Below are positions 51,101 through 62,289 of a stretch of 64,000 bases of DNA, piece after piece. Below the pieces are notes generated by a model that did not search any database, was not told where the DNA came from, and saw only the letters and a program-made list of their open reading frames with translations. The stretch is from Schistosoma haematobium. Lineage: Eukaryota > Platyhelminthes > Trematoda > Strigeidida > Schistosomatidae. The position numbers and the translations under genes were made by a program. The DNA lies in NCBI RefSeq assembly GCF_000699445.3, contig NC_067196.1, forward strand, positions 80,094,364 to 80,158,363, in the 5' to 3' direction. The first letter of the stretch is position 1, and every line of letters begins with the position of its first letter.

Positions 51101-51991
51101 ATTCGATTTATGTGGCGCATTTCTTTTTAGTGCCTCCTTGTACCAATGTTTACGTTTAAATAAATAAATATTATAAAATCACAAATATTAGCGTACCAAA
51201 TAAACAACACACAACTGACCTTTCCTTTCCTGAATAAGGCCTTAATATTTTGTGGATCGCTTTGCAAAACAACATCACAAGACATTATAGCGGCATCGTA
51301 TGCTTCTACCTATATATATATAGAGAGAGAGGGAGGGGGGAGAGAAGATAAGCATTAGTTGATAATGTTCTAAATAGACTAGAATAACATATTAAAAACA
51401 AAGTCTGATATTTATATGCACCATATTGGCGACTATGTGAAATTATTGCATATTTATTTTACGTACCAAACACTATCTTGAATAGTGAGTTCGAGAACAC
51501 TCACCAGCTTATTTACAAGAGAACATCTTTTAAACGCATTATTAGTACAGTCTAAAATTTTCCATAGAACATTATTAATGTTAAAGTATTTTAGAAATGC
51601 AACTTAGTGACTATACATGGTATTTTAACTTAGCCTACAACTCCTATAAGGTCTACACTGATCGAACACTTAATTAATCCATCAATTTCGTGACAGCAAT
51701 AAAATCTGAAATGATTGGCGATTATTTCTAAATTTATTGGTGTGATTACCCAGGGTCTATTGCTCATTCACACAACTTTAGATGTAAAGGATTATTCTAC
51801 ATCGAGGAAGCTCCCAAAGTCCCTACACGGCCGAGGGTGGGGAGAGTCCGCTTTCTGGACTGCTAACTTCTAGCTGGCGACCACTCAATAATTGTCGTCA
51901 GGATCGACCAAGAAGTAAGAAATGAAAACTTGTTCAGATGCTTTGTGCTGAGAATTCTATGCTCTACCAAAAATATAGTATTGAATAAGGC

Positions 51992-52079
<88 letters not shown>

Positions 52080-54507
52080 GAGGATCAATATTTATTTTCT
52101 GTGCAGCTGGTAAAAATAAAAATTCAAGACTTTATGTCACATCACTTTGGAGCACAATCATTAATCTAATGGTTTTCAGTGCAAATATTTACAAAGGGAA
52201 GTTTCTTGTTTAGAATTACTTTACGCATTAACTTTAGCATAGCTCAAATACCACGCAAATCATCTAAATGGGCTTCAAATCAACCGTTATTTATTAACTC
52301 GGGAAGTAATTGAAAAAACGAGATCAGGAGAGCCGATGATATTGATATGATCACGAAAAGACAGTACTATTCAGTCGTCACATTTTAGGGCATCGGAGAT
52401 CTCTAGATCGTATCCTAATGATCACACAAACCACTGGTTTAAGACCTTATCAACGACGGTTCGAAGTCGAAATACATGATGTAAGTGGTGAAACCCTCTT
52501 GTCTAATACTAACAACCGAAACAGGACTTCCCAAACTACTCCACAATATTACGAATAAGATGCAAACATCAGGGGTTTTTATCAGGACCAAATACATAGC
52601 AGAGATAAAAATACAATCATTTAGCGTACAGTTTAACGAAATTTTAAAAGGCAGCTCCTGGTGAAATATTTTAAGTTTGGGCAAAAGATATACAAAGTGG
52701 ATTGGTAAAGAAATGATATTTAATTGATAACTTATTCATATATTTTACCTTTAACTGAGCAGCTGCAAGATTATTTTCTAATTTCAACTTTGCATCATTA
52801 ATAAGCTCAGCTGGACAGTCGGTTTCCGGAAATCTCTCTTCTGAAGATTGAGTAGGAGGCACAGGAGGCAATTGTAAAATTTTCAATGCTTTGTTATAAC
52901 TATCGATAGCGAATGCAAATTCTTCTCTCCTGGTTTAAGGATATCATTTAATTTGATTTCACCTACCTGTAGTAATAGTTACCTCTATCTTTCTTCTGAT
53001 TAGCAACAGCAAGTCTTTCCGAATTCGACATACTGGCATAACAAGGAGGGTCATCAACTTTTAAAACTTCGATGCGATAAGTTAACTTTGCCCCTGATGG
53101 TATATCAGAATCCCTGAGAAAATTGAGAAGTACCTAAAGTTGATGAGAACCTCTAACAGCCAAAATTTATTTTTTTAATAAAAACTCGAGTTCCAAGGCT
53201 AATAAAAATTTGATACAAAGCTTTAACAACAAACTTACTTGGAAGCATATCATGACGTTAATACTCAACTAACAGTTGACACCTTAACTTGATAATCATG
53301 GTTTATTTATGGCAGTCCTTTGGTCAAATTATAATAACTGGGACGTATATTAATAAGAATTGTCATTTTAAGGTTGATTGGGTAGTCGTATGATTACAGG
53401 TACTACCACAATGCAATCTACTGAAGAAACATAAAGATGGCAACAGCGAAATATTCCTCCCGAGTCTTTACTACATTTGGTTATTCTGCTTTTTCATTTC
53501 GATGAGGAGTAAATAAATTCTGGCCTTAAGACTATTGCACGCCACCTTAATATACATTCAACTTGTTCGGAACAGTTTCCCAAGGGCTAAATAACCCGAG
53601 AAGATTGCCATTACAGCAAAAATCCATGCGTGAAGAGTCAAGTGGATGTTTTTTGGTTTGTGCTACACAGAACCATTTTCGGAGAGACAATTTATGAAAA
53701 CCATAAATCCAACTCCTAACCCTAACCATCAACTGTAAGTCATAATCCTCATTCTTCCCACTGCTTTACAACCCTACTCTAGTCCTGGTAAGGTGGACAT
53801 TATCAAGGTCACTTAAGCGTCGCTCAAAGGTCGTACATAAAGTGTAGTACCATCCTCAAAATTACAGCTTAACCCTTAATACATAGCCCTACGTATGTAA
53901 ATATAGCTAAAAAAGCATCTGAAAAATGTTGGAACCTCAAATATTACAGCATGGAGCGATTTCGGAACAAATCTTGTAGGAGAATTATTTTTCACGACCT
54001 ACCGTCCACGAGATCCATAAGCGAACCGGGAGTCAGTTGTCAGTTCGAATATCTCTTTGTGCTCAGCCAGTGGAACAGAGAGGTCAAATGCTGTTCAAAA
54101 TCCTTAATATAAAAATGCTCTCTTACCATGTATTATGTCGCCATCACCAAGGACCATTTTCACATTTTCGGCGTCGTCAACAAGCGTTCCATCTTCCAGC
54201 CAACATTTGTAATTTACAACGACAGAATCACCATGACTGGGACGAGTTTCCCCACCAAGACCTTTTTTCAAAGTCTAGAGAAAAGTTATTATTCAACTAA
54301 GTTTACCTTTTTAATGATGAGACCATTCCCTAAAACATCGATAGTCTCCACACTACTAGCAGCAGCCTCTTGATCAGGTGACCCAGATAATTTAAGGTCG
54401 GTCGCGGATCCACTTGTGCTGCCATCTTCAGCTAGTTTTTCAGAATATTGTTGCACATTGGAACTCTTCGACTGGTGATCGTGCTTCTGACCTTTCTTGC
54501 GACCCAT
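48166..54507 (-). CDS. FKBP8: FKBP8/FKBP38-type membrane-anchored immunophilin
   Basis: Likely a tail-anchored chaperone-type FKBP of mitochondrial and ER membranes; in animals FKBP8 binds Hsp90 and Bcl-2 family proteins. Eight exons (minus): 54507-54307, 54274-54127, 54090-54003, 53113-52967, 52929-52749, 51309-51220, 49055-48831, 48270-48166. All junctions are GT-AG with matching phases; 394 residues against about 412 in human. Layout: polar N-terminus ([14 protein letters not shown]), the family signature [13 protein letters not shown] near residue 60, the FKBP fold ([40 protein letters not shown]), TPR helices ([52 protein letters not shown]), and a C-terminal membrane segment ([20 protein letters not shown]) with a short tail. 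Several FKBP12 drug-pocket aromatics are replaced, as usual in FKBP8. Introns 1, 2 and 4 are 32, 36 and 37 bases. The start ATG precedes the basic MGRKK. Confidence 0.92.
50640..51180. repeat. GC-richer interspersed repeat, family not identified
   Basis: This block in FKBP8 intron 6 differs sharply in composition from its surroundings (gatcgagagtggggagagtc, gctccactgtcttgtggatt, ccccacataaatcattcgat) and ends in an aaataaataaata tail. Its gagagtggggagagtc phrase recurs at 51834 (gagggtggggagagtccgc), next to the (TAA)n-tailed element, so the two may be parts of one retroelement family. Short minus-strand open frames here show no known motif. Confidence 0.5.
51311..51345. repeat. AT/AG-rich low-complexity tract
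   Basis: tatatata followed by gagagagag and ggagggggg, immediately upstream (minus sense) of an FKBP8 exon. It replaces a usual polypyrimidine tract; read on the minus strand it is C/T-rich. Confidence 0.5.
51780..52080 (+). repeat. (TAA)n-tailed interspersed element, 3' end
   Basis: It reads agggtggggagagtccgctt, ggcgaccactcaataattgt, cgtcaggatcga and attgaataaggc, then about 29 TAA units to 52079. It is an inverted match of 25079-25330, so the TAA run is the element's tail, not an independent microsatellite. It sits in FKBP8 intron 5. Confidence 0.65.
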
Positions 54508-55389
54508 ACGTTGGGCAACCTTTAAGACAAGCGCCCAAAAAGTTCAAATGGTTCAAAAGTTTCAATCCTCAAATTTTGCGTAGTAGAAATAATGAACAGT
54601 TTGTTTCTTGAGACCTGTGTATGATAAACAAAAATGCATTTTTGTTCATTGAAAGTGAAAAAGGCTCAACTTTCTTGCTGGATTTGAAGAGCAAGGACAT
54701 TTGAGGAAAGACAAATTTTGCTACGATCTGAGGTTACTTACCTCTGCCGTATTTTTCTTGCCAAAGTCTCAATTAAAGGCTTGTTATCATTGTCTCTAGT
54801 AATGATTTGGTCCTTGGGAAAATTTAGCTATCTCTTTTTGACGTTTCCTTCTTGGTACTGTAGTGGAAAATAAATAATCTGTGGCATCTTCAACCCTGTA
54901 AATCTTCGGCGTGGTACCTCCTCACTTTTAATGGACACAACTAGCTGAAGAAGCTCAGCCACGCATTTGCGCCAGACGGCGAGTGAGTACACCGTGTTAC
55001 CCATCGTTTTCAACCGTTAGCCAGCTTAGATTAAACGCTTCTCGAGATATCGTTAGCCGTTCAAATATATCATCAAACTTCTTCGTTTTTGACTTCTGAT
55101 TTCGTTGGTTGGCAGATTCCGGTTATAAAAGGTGCTATTACTTAAGGAGTTGTCAGACTCTATACACCTGTAGCATCTTAAGTGAGCTCGATGAGATCTG
55201 GTACACCAAACAGTATGAGTCGGTCGCTTGTTGAAACATTATATATCATTGATTAATTTTTACTTTTACATATTGTGATAGTGTTTTCATATTGTCGAAT
55301 ATTTTTTTCCTCCCGTTCATTGATGCACTTTATATATATCATGACGGAACAAACCCCCAAGTTATTTAGGATTAAGACTCTTTAACCTC
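54508..55389. other. 5' flank of the FKBP8-type gene
   Basis: On the minus strand an acceptor-like tatcatacacag near 54612 lies about 100 bases before the start codon and could serve an upstream untranslated exon or trans-splicing; unproven. A minus-strand frame at 54828-55013 has no recognisable motif. No promoter element can be claimed. Confidence 0.35.
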
Positions 55390-57180
55390 CCACATTTCAG
55401 CTCATCCATTCTGGCTCGATAATATTGAATCCGAATTTTAGTACGCAAAACTGATTTCCACGAGTACTGCTTGACAGACCCATGTACACAATTCCTCGCT
55501 GTAGTGAAGGCACTGCCGCGCAATTTTAACAGGTATGTCACACCTAGTATGTTCGCTAGTGATGTTCCGGGACCTTGAGAAACTTTAATAAAAGGCTATT
55601 CCCAAACACAGAAAAATAACCGACCAACAAAACCTGGATCACCTTTTCCACAACATCGAGTTGCAAAACGGCTCAACAACAGAAATATTGATACGACTGT
55701 GAGAGGTCATTGGTCAAAGAGCTTTTGATGAGGGTCTGTTTAGTCAACTATTGTTGTCAAAGATTCCTCAATAGTGCAGACAGTCCACGTCTCGTTTGAA
55801 AGTAACTCTGTAGACGAAATGGCTACATATGCCGATCGGATTCTAGAGATCACTGGAACATTCAACACCGAGGTTTATTATGTCAGAGAAAAGTCTCAAA
55901 CAACACAGAACGACGACACAGACCTCTCACACTTTGACTCGTTATCTTGATCTTCATCGTAACCGTAGACGCTCTCAAACGCCTCTAAGGAGTTCTTCAC
56001 GGAAACAGTCTGCCTCTAGATGACGAGAGACAGATAACCCAGATTAGTGTTTGTATTATGTTCAGTACGGAAAATCTTCTTGAAGTTGCAGAAAACCCTG
56101 CAATTTCCCGATCCCCGAGGCGGCTGACACAAAAAACGTTTTGGGGAACTCCCCAGTCGGCACGCGTTAATGGCAACCGTAGCCGGAGAACACAGCCATC
56201 TGTTATACATCACTGACATGATTACGAAAGCCCGCCACTTAATCGACACTGGCTCAGAAGTTAAGGTTCTTCCTGGGAATCCAAACCACCGATTGCATTA
56301 ACAAGTTCCTAAATTACAGGTGGCAAATGGTAGACCGATTGACACATATGGGAAGCGGTATATTTATTTTAGCGTGGGTCCACGCAGACCCATCCACGGG
56401 ATCTTCGCTGTTACAAATGTTTCTATGCTAATCATTGATATAGACCTACTGCAATAGCATAACCTACTCTGAGGCACGCAAACGGATGTTAGAAGACGGA
56501 AATACTATATTATCTGTATGTGTAGCTTTTTTCTCCGGTTGTAGATTTTCCCTCAGTCACAGTAAGACACATGGTAGATCCATACTATCACAAAATACTC
56601 GGTAAGTACCTCGAACTATACTAAACGCTATCAAAACTGCCATGTGTAATCAACAATGCTACACATCACGACTAAAGGACCACCTGTATTCTCGAAAGTG
56701 CTCCGATATCTCTCTAGCACATGGTCCGTAAAAAGAACAGCAATGATTGGCACCCAAATAGTGACCATCGACGAATAAATGCCGAAACCATACTTGATTG
56801 TTACCCGTCGCTTAACAATCATGGTTTGACAGCTACCTGAAAAAGTACAACTGTTTCTCGCAGATTAATCTGGTTAAAGACTCTAATCAAATTTCATGGC
56901 TGCTGACAACACACCTTAAATCGCTAGCATCATCCCTAGTGCACCCTAAGAATTTTTCCTTATGCCATTCGGCTTGAAAAAACATTACGCAAACCCTCCA
57001 GAAATCCATCAATCTCCTTAGAGGTCTCAAATTCGTACACGCCTATGTAGATAACAGCTTGATCGCAAGTCAGGACAGAGAATCTCATCTCCAGCATCTA
57101 GACCTTTTTTTCGGACACTCAAAAAAACACAACATTTGTAGTAGCATTCTTACGATTATTTTTGATAGCGACTAACCTCT
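55390..57180 (+). mobile_element. Gypsy-type LTR retrotransposon remnant: gag, protease, RT
   Basis: Broken frames on the plus strand follow Gypsy order. Gag begins near 55396 (ISAHPFWLDNIESEF) with a later LLLSKIPQ segment near 55750. Protease lies near 56215-56440 (KARHLIDTGSEVKVLPG with the catalytic D-T-G, then VANGRPIDTYGKRYIYF). RT lies near 56935-57110 (FLMPFGLKK; in another frame INLLRGLKFVHAYVDNSLIA with the catalytic YVDD changed to YVDN). Many stops and frameshifts; much of the RT is missing. Confidence 0.75.
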
Positions 57181-58700
57181 ATCAAGTCCTTTCATCTGAC
57201 AATGTTATCAACATAGTGACCACTTATTTATTTATTTGTATCAGTAAAGTCGCTATCATACCTACGTAAGCATGTATATTTGAACTCATATTACAGCCTA
57301 CGCATATTTCTGTCTAACTCAATTCTTAATCGCTCAAATATAGCTCGATGTGTTGTTCTCCCTCCCTCATACATGTGCTTGTATTGCAAAAGCAAATTGT
57401 ACTGTGATTCGCTATGCCTTTATTTGATATGACTATAAATTTGCCTCTATATTCGCTTGCAATCTTTCGTTGGCGCTTTCACTTCAAGCCCGCATGGTGT
57501 GATTGTGATTCCGTAGCACACGAGGTCAGTTAATAAACTGTAGTCTCAGTCTCCTATCGCCTTCGGAATTCAGTCCCATGGGGTCCCCATAGTAACGGTC
57601 ATCGTGGTGAGGGTTTAATGAACCTCGACGTGCGAAGGCGAATTGAGTTCCAATGACACAATCCATCTTTGCATAATTCAACGTACTGTGCCTCGATTTG
57701 AATTACTGCATATATTACTGCATTATAATTGTGGATTTCTAGATCATTATATTTATTATACGTACATCTCCTTATAGATATTGTTGGATATAACGAAAAC
57801 AGTCATTAGAAATAACATTTATCAAACAATTGGTATATTCGTGCAATCTATTAAGTTTGTTCCGTATTATAAACTGCACCACTTGTTACATTTTGTATGT
57901 ATCAGGCTCCTCATGATTGAGAATCTGTGATATGGATTGTCTTCCTACGCTCACCACTCAGACTCATGTTTCCAATATTATGCTGGATTAGCTATTCTAC
58001 TAAGACAACCTATAACATGCTAACTCGGACTTTTACACTAGGATTGTGTGGCTGGCATCGGATAGACAAAAAAAGAAAAAAAAGATAGCAAAAGATATAG
58101 TCATTAGTATTCTTAGCGCTTCACCCTCTATATACACACCCTTCTAATAAACCGCTTCCCTTGTACCACCCTTGACTTCCCTTCCTTCTTGTGAGCTTAC
58201 TCCAACTTGTTAAACATCACAACTCATTGTTCTTTATTAGTACATTCTCTAATATGGAGCCTCTGACTTCACTTCACTCTAACAAGACATAATATGAATT
58301 TATTCTAATTTATTATACCTCTGTCCGTTCTACTACACAATGTTAAGCAACGTTTGGCGTTCATATCCAAGTACCTTGCTGCTCTTCTGTTTCTCTTTTT
58401 CTTCTTCAGAATCTTGTTCTGACAGCACAGCTATGAAAATTCTGACGTTTGGAACAAACTTGACGTACGCGTCCTCTCAAGGTCATAGTTTACAGCAAGC
58501 GCTCTACGATTTCACTTTATATCAACTATAAACCTAATAAGTTGGGAAGCATTTTGCGAACCAACAAATGTTGTAATTTATAGATCATGTCTGTAAAAAC
58601 GGTGTGTACCTGCACATGCAGAAATATATTATATTATATTATCATTGTTACAAACCATCTGTTACTCCTTTTTGACATTTATATTCATTTATAGGTGCTA
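57181..58700. other. no gene; LTR-like blocks between two Gypsy remnants
   Basis: Several short blocks look like LTR material (a gttaataaactgtagtctca polyadenylation-type stretch near 57530 and cttctaataaaccgcttccc near 58143), but no matching LTR pair could be drawn. The open frame at 58340-58531 has no motif. Confidence 0.35.
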
Positions 58701-58714
58701 TCTAATTTTTATAA

Positions 58715-59330
58715 AGATGTCTAGGGAAAGTAACACGTCAAGTGTAACCCAAACGCTGTCCTTGAGGTCCCTTAACTTTTCTGTTCCCCCTTTTAAAGCA
58801 ACCGACCCGCAACTATGGTTAATAAGACTCGAAAATTATTTTTTGCCCAATCTTACTGATTTGTAAAGAAATATGTTCGGTCATGCAAGTACGCTTCTCA
58901 TAGACAAAGTAGCAAATAGTGTGCGAGGAAGTTTAGTCAAACTAGTAAAAGTTGTCAGGGTGAGCGTTTAATTAATCTACGCGCACTACTAAACATTACT
59001 AACAACATTGAGAAATGTAAAATTGGAACCAACTCTCTAGTTTTTCTAGGACATATCACTGGTACTCAAGGCACCCGCCTTCTGAACGGCGAGTTGGTGG
59101 CTATTCTAGATTATCAAGATCCAAACACAGTCAAGCGATTGTGCACGTTCAACGGCCTGATAAGTTTTTATCGATAGTCATACCGAATTGAGCGTCTCTC
59201 ATGAGACGCATAACAAATAAACTTCGTGGAAATGTGAAAATCATCAATTTGGACGACATCTCAAAGAAAGCAGTTAGGGAACTGATAGCCAGATCAACAT
59301 CGCTCGGACATCAAGGAACCTATTAGTATC
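58715..59330 (+). mobile_element. internally deleted Gypsy remnant: gag start next to RT end
   Basis: A Gag start (MSRESNTSSVTQ leading to FSVPPFKATDPQLWLIRLEN) stops at 58863. About 120 bases later the frame continues with the end of RT: NIEKCKIGTNSLVFLGHITG (cf. the FLGH motif) and NTVKRLCTFNGLISFYR. Gag C-terminus, protease and most of RT are missing between them. Stops follow in the RNase H region. Confidence 0.7.
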
Positions 59331-60149
59331 GCAAAGGACTCATCCGACTCGGGAATCGGAGGATTCTAACAACATTTGGTAGACGAGGCATGGAAACCTT
59401 TATCATTCTTCTCGAGATGGTTGCAAGACACTGAATCGAGTTGAAGAACTTACGGCAGGGTGCCCCTAGACATGTACTGTGCTGTACAACACTTCCAACA
59501 CTCCGTAGAAGAATGAGAACTCACTATCTACTGACCACAAACTCCTCACCTTCTCTTTAAGACCATCTTCAGATATCCTACCTCATGTTTACAATATGAA
59601 TGTGTGCCCGATTGTTTTTCATTTTCCGTACGCTTTGTGTCCTCACACACGTACGAGCGTATTTCGACATACAAGTTACAATTTCCTTGCGTATTTTCCA
59701 GGACAGCTCGAAACGATGAGTGAGAAACGTTATTGTACACTGTTTCCATTGTTATATTGTAGCAAATGGCCCCGTATATTAAGAAAAACAACTAGATGCC
59801 GGTGAACATAGCAAGTTATTAGGGGAGTGTTTATCAACAACAAAGTCGTTAGGTTTAAACTCCTGACTGGCCACTTTCCACGTCAAAGAACAGGGCTTTT
59901 TTCCAAGCAAAGGACGTAATTCTACCCATAGTGGGCAATTCAAATCAATCAAGTCGAAAGTTAACAACCAAACATAAGGAACCAAAAAGGCGGCTGGCCA
60001 ATTAGGCGGGCAAGTAAAACAAAGTTAACACTTAATAAGAGCATTTGGCTCATCATCGTCAACTCAGTGGTTGATTGCAAACAAATTGAATAGTAACTCG
60101 AATAAGAATATTCCTGAATGTACATATAAGCATTCGAATTAACTGACAT
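59331..60149. other. no gene recognised
   Basis: Overlapping open frames on both strands at 59546-59985 have no motif. Probably decayed repeat. Confidence 0.35.
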
Positions 60150-60495
60150 TACTTACTTAGGTATGTTTGTTACCTCTTGTGTAAGAGCATTGGCCAGTCA
60201 CCAGCAAACTCAATCGAACTATCCTAGTAAATCCTACCCAGTTGCTATTCATCCTGTTCATGTCTACCTCCAATCCTCGGCGAAGTGTGTTACTTGGACT
60301 TCCTTTTTTCCATTTCCTTTCGAAATTACAAATTGAGGCTTGCCTCGTGATGCAGTTTAGTGATTTCGTCAATCGGTGTCCTACCCACTTTCAGCGTCTT
60401 TTCTTAATTTCCTCTTCGACTAGAGGTGGACTTGTTATTTTCCATAATATGCTATTGCTGATGGTATCCGGCCAACGGACGTTGAGTAATTTGTC
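60150..60495 (-). mobile_element. RTE-type (SR2-like) element 3' end, left piece
   Basis: It aligns with 20650-20990: the terminal cttacttaggtatgtttgttacc region, a minus frame with SLNCITRQASICN and SNTLRRGLEVDMNR, and an upstream piece that stops at ggccaacggacgttgagtaa. It is separated from its right half (62290 on) by the LTR-like insertion. Confidence 0.75.
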
Positions 60496-62245
60496 GTTTG
60501 AATGCTTATTGTCTTGGCTCTTTTAATGCTACCTTTTGTACCTGGTCGTCGCTGATTGTTATGTCGGAAACGCTTATCACTTATACTCGGAACGAGGGAC
60601 CTCTGCAATGCCCACGACGCGAAAGTAAGAACACAAAGACTGGTATGTGATGATTTATTAACCCCAAAATACGACGACGATTCTAGTAGAAAATACACTC
60701 ATTTATATATTGATTGTACACCCATTTTGATTATTAATTAGGATGAAATCACATATATGAAAAATACTTAGAGTTATAACGGATCACATACTTAGCATAG
60801 TTCATGTCAATGGAATACAAGAATATCGTATATTATACAGAATAAAATATAATGCGAGAAAAGAAAACAAATACTGCATTGAGTAATCATTGCATTGAAT
60901 CAAAACGGAAGTAATCTTGAACAAAACTCATAATGAGTAAATCAATCGAAAATTGACTTTTCTTTCCATCATATCACCTCCCCTTTTTTTGAAGACTATG
61001 TTGAGATCCATCTTTAAATTTTATGACTTCATCCTCCCCCACAAAATAATGTTGGGTCCTCGTATTCCCAAGTTACAGTTAGTTTGACTATATTTAAAGC
61101 ATATTTCTGGCATTGAGTAGAGAGTCCACTAGAACTGACTAGATGGTGAGGATCAGCGATACTAGATATGAGGTCATTAAGGTTTGATTCTTGTGAAACA
61201 TTTTCATCAGATCTCTGGAAAATTTCATTAGTAGATAATCGATCACTAGAATACTCAGCATCTACCAAAGTTTTATTAGGTTCTTGATCATCGTTTGATG
61301 CATCCGACAAATTTTCCTCATTGTCGTAAGAAATTTGATCAAAAGCATGTGAGTCATTAAGATAAATCATATCTGGTAAAACAACTACAGAACCCCAGTA
61401 AGTATATTCATCAGAAACTTTTGTCGTAGAATGATGAACTCCATTTAATGCAAATGTACTCATTATAATGCTTGATTCATTTTCTGTTTTTTTGTGGGCG
61501 GGTACTGCAATAATTTCATGAGCATTTAATAAGACATCGTCTTTCTGTGAGCTGGACAATCCAGTGTTTGTACATGGTGTTTCAATGACAATGGGATTTG
61601 AACCCACGACAGGGCATGTCTCTGAAATAGACATTTCTGGATCACTGGGCATATCACGAATGATTGCTACTAATTCATTTACATTATCGCTTATCAAGGA
61701 TTCACGGAGGGTTTCATCTACAGTTCATACGTTCTGCAGTCATTTTCTGGCTCTGTATGCAAATTAGAAATTAATTTATCAACTTCTGTCACATCTCCAA
61801 AAAATGGATGATTTAGCAGCTGTGTGCGTAAATTGTCTAAAACATTCAACTGGTTCATTTTGAAACGCTGCTGTTGTCTCTCGAATAGCAACTGTAATTG
61901 ATCGGAAGAGATAGCCATCTTCTGAATCAGCACGGTAATGAAAAATACTGTATGACTAATTAACAATCAATGTCGTTGGAGGACATTGGCGAAAATTTTG
62001 TATGCTGATTGTTCGAAATAATTACACTGAATTTTGCCCAACTGCAGGCTGACCTTGAGTCGTTAATTTGAAGATTGAAGGTTCAGACTTTTTTTTCACC
62101 CCGTTGCCAATTGTTATAGTTTGTCGCTCAAATAGCAACTGTCCCTTGTTCCGAGTATAAGTAATAGGCGTTTCCGACATAACAATCAGCGACGACCAGA
62201 TACAAAAGGTAGCATTAAAAGAGCCAAGACAATAAACATTCAAAC
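60496..62245 (-). mobile_element. LTR-retroelement-derived insertion bounded by 104-base inverted copies
   Basis: 60496-60599 and 62142-62245 are inverted copies with about five differences. The whole block interrupts an RTE element whose two halves resume on each side, with gagtaatttgt and gagtaacttgt next to the ends. Inside, a Gag-like minus frame lies at 61029-61966. A minus-strand purine tract of the aaaaaaaggggagg type sits near 60980, and a tggcaacggggtg stretch near 62095-62107 could be a primer-binding site. A minus-strand tgttataa (62251-62258) and a tataaca at 62109-62115 could be LTR ends. Normal LTRs are direct, so the inverted arrangement is odd. Confidence 0.6.
61029..61966 (-). 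pseudogene. Gag-like reading frame of an LTR element, broken
   Basis: The first frame starts at 61919 with MAISSDQLQLLFERQQQRF and reaches KLISNLHTEPENDC, which resembles the start of schistosome Gypsy Gag. It ends at a stop near 61718. A second, acidic Ser/Asp-rich frame of 222 codons follows (61697-61029) and is not a known Gag domain. The two overlap in neither frame nor motif, so a frameshift is likely. Confidence 0.45.
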
Positions 62246-62289
62246 AAAAAGTTATAACAGAGTAACTTGTATAGACAACCGTTTAGAAA

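Noticed and set aside
51930..52169. Open frame encoding a long asparagine run
   Set aside because: It is the translation of an (AAT)n tail, in an FKBP8 intron on the opposite strand.
52930..53000. Donor GTAACT at 52986 for the FKBP8 exon
   Set aside because: It breaks the frame. The donor GTAGGT at 52966 restores it and adds GNYYYR before the TPR helix.
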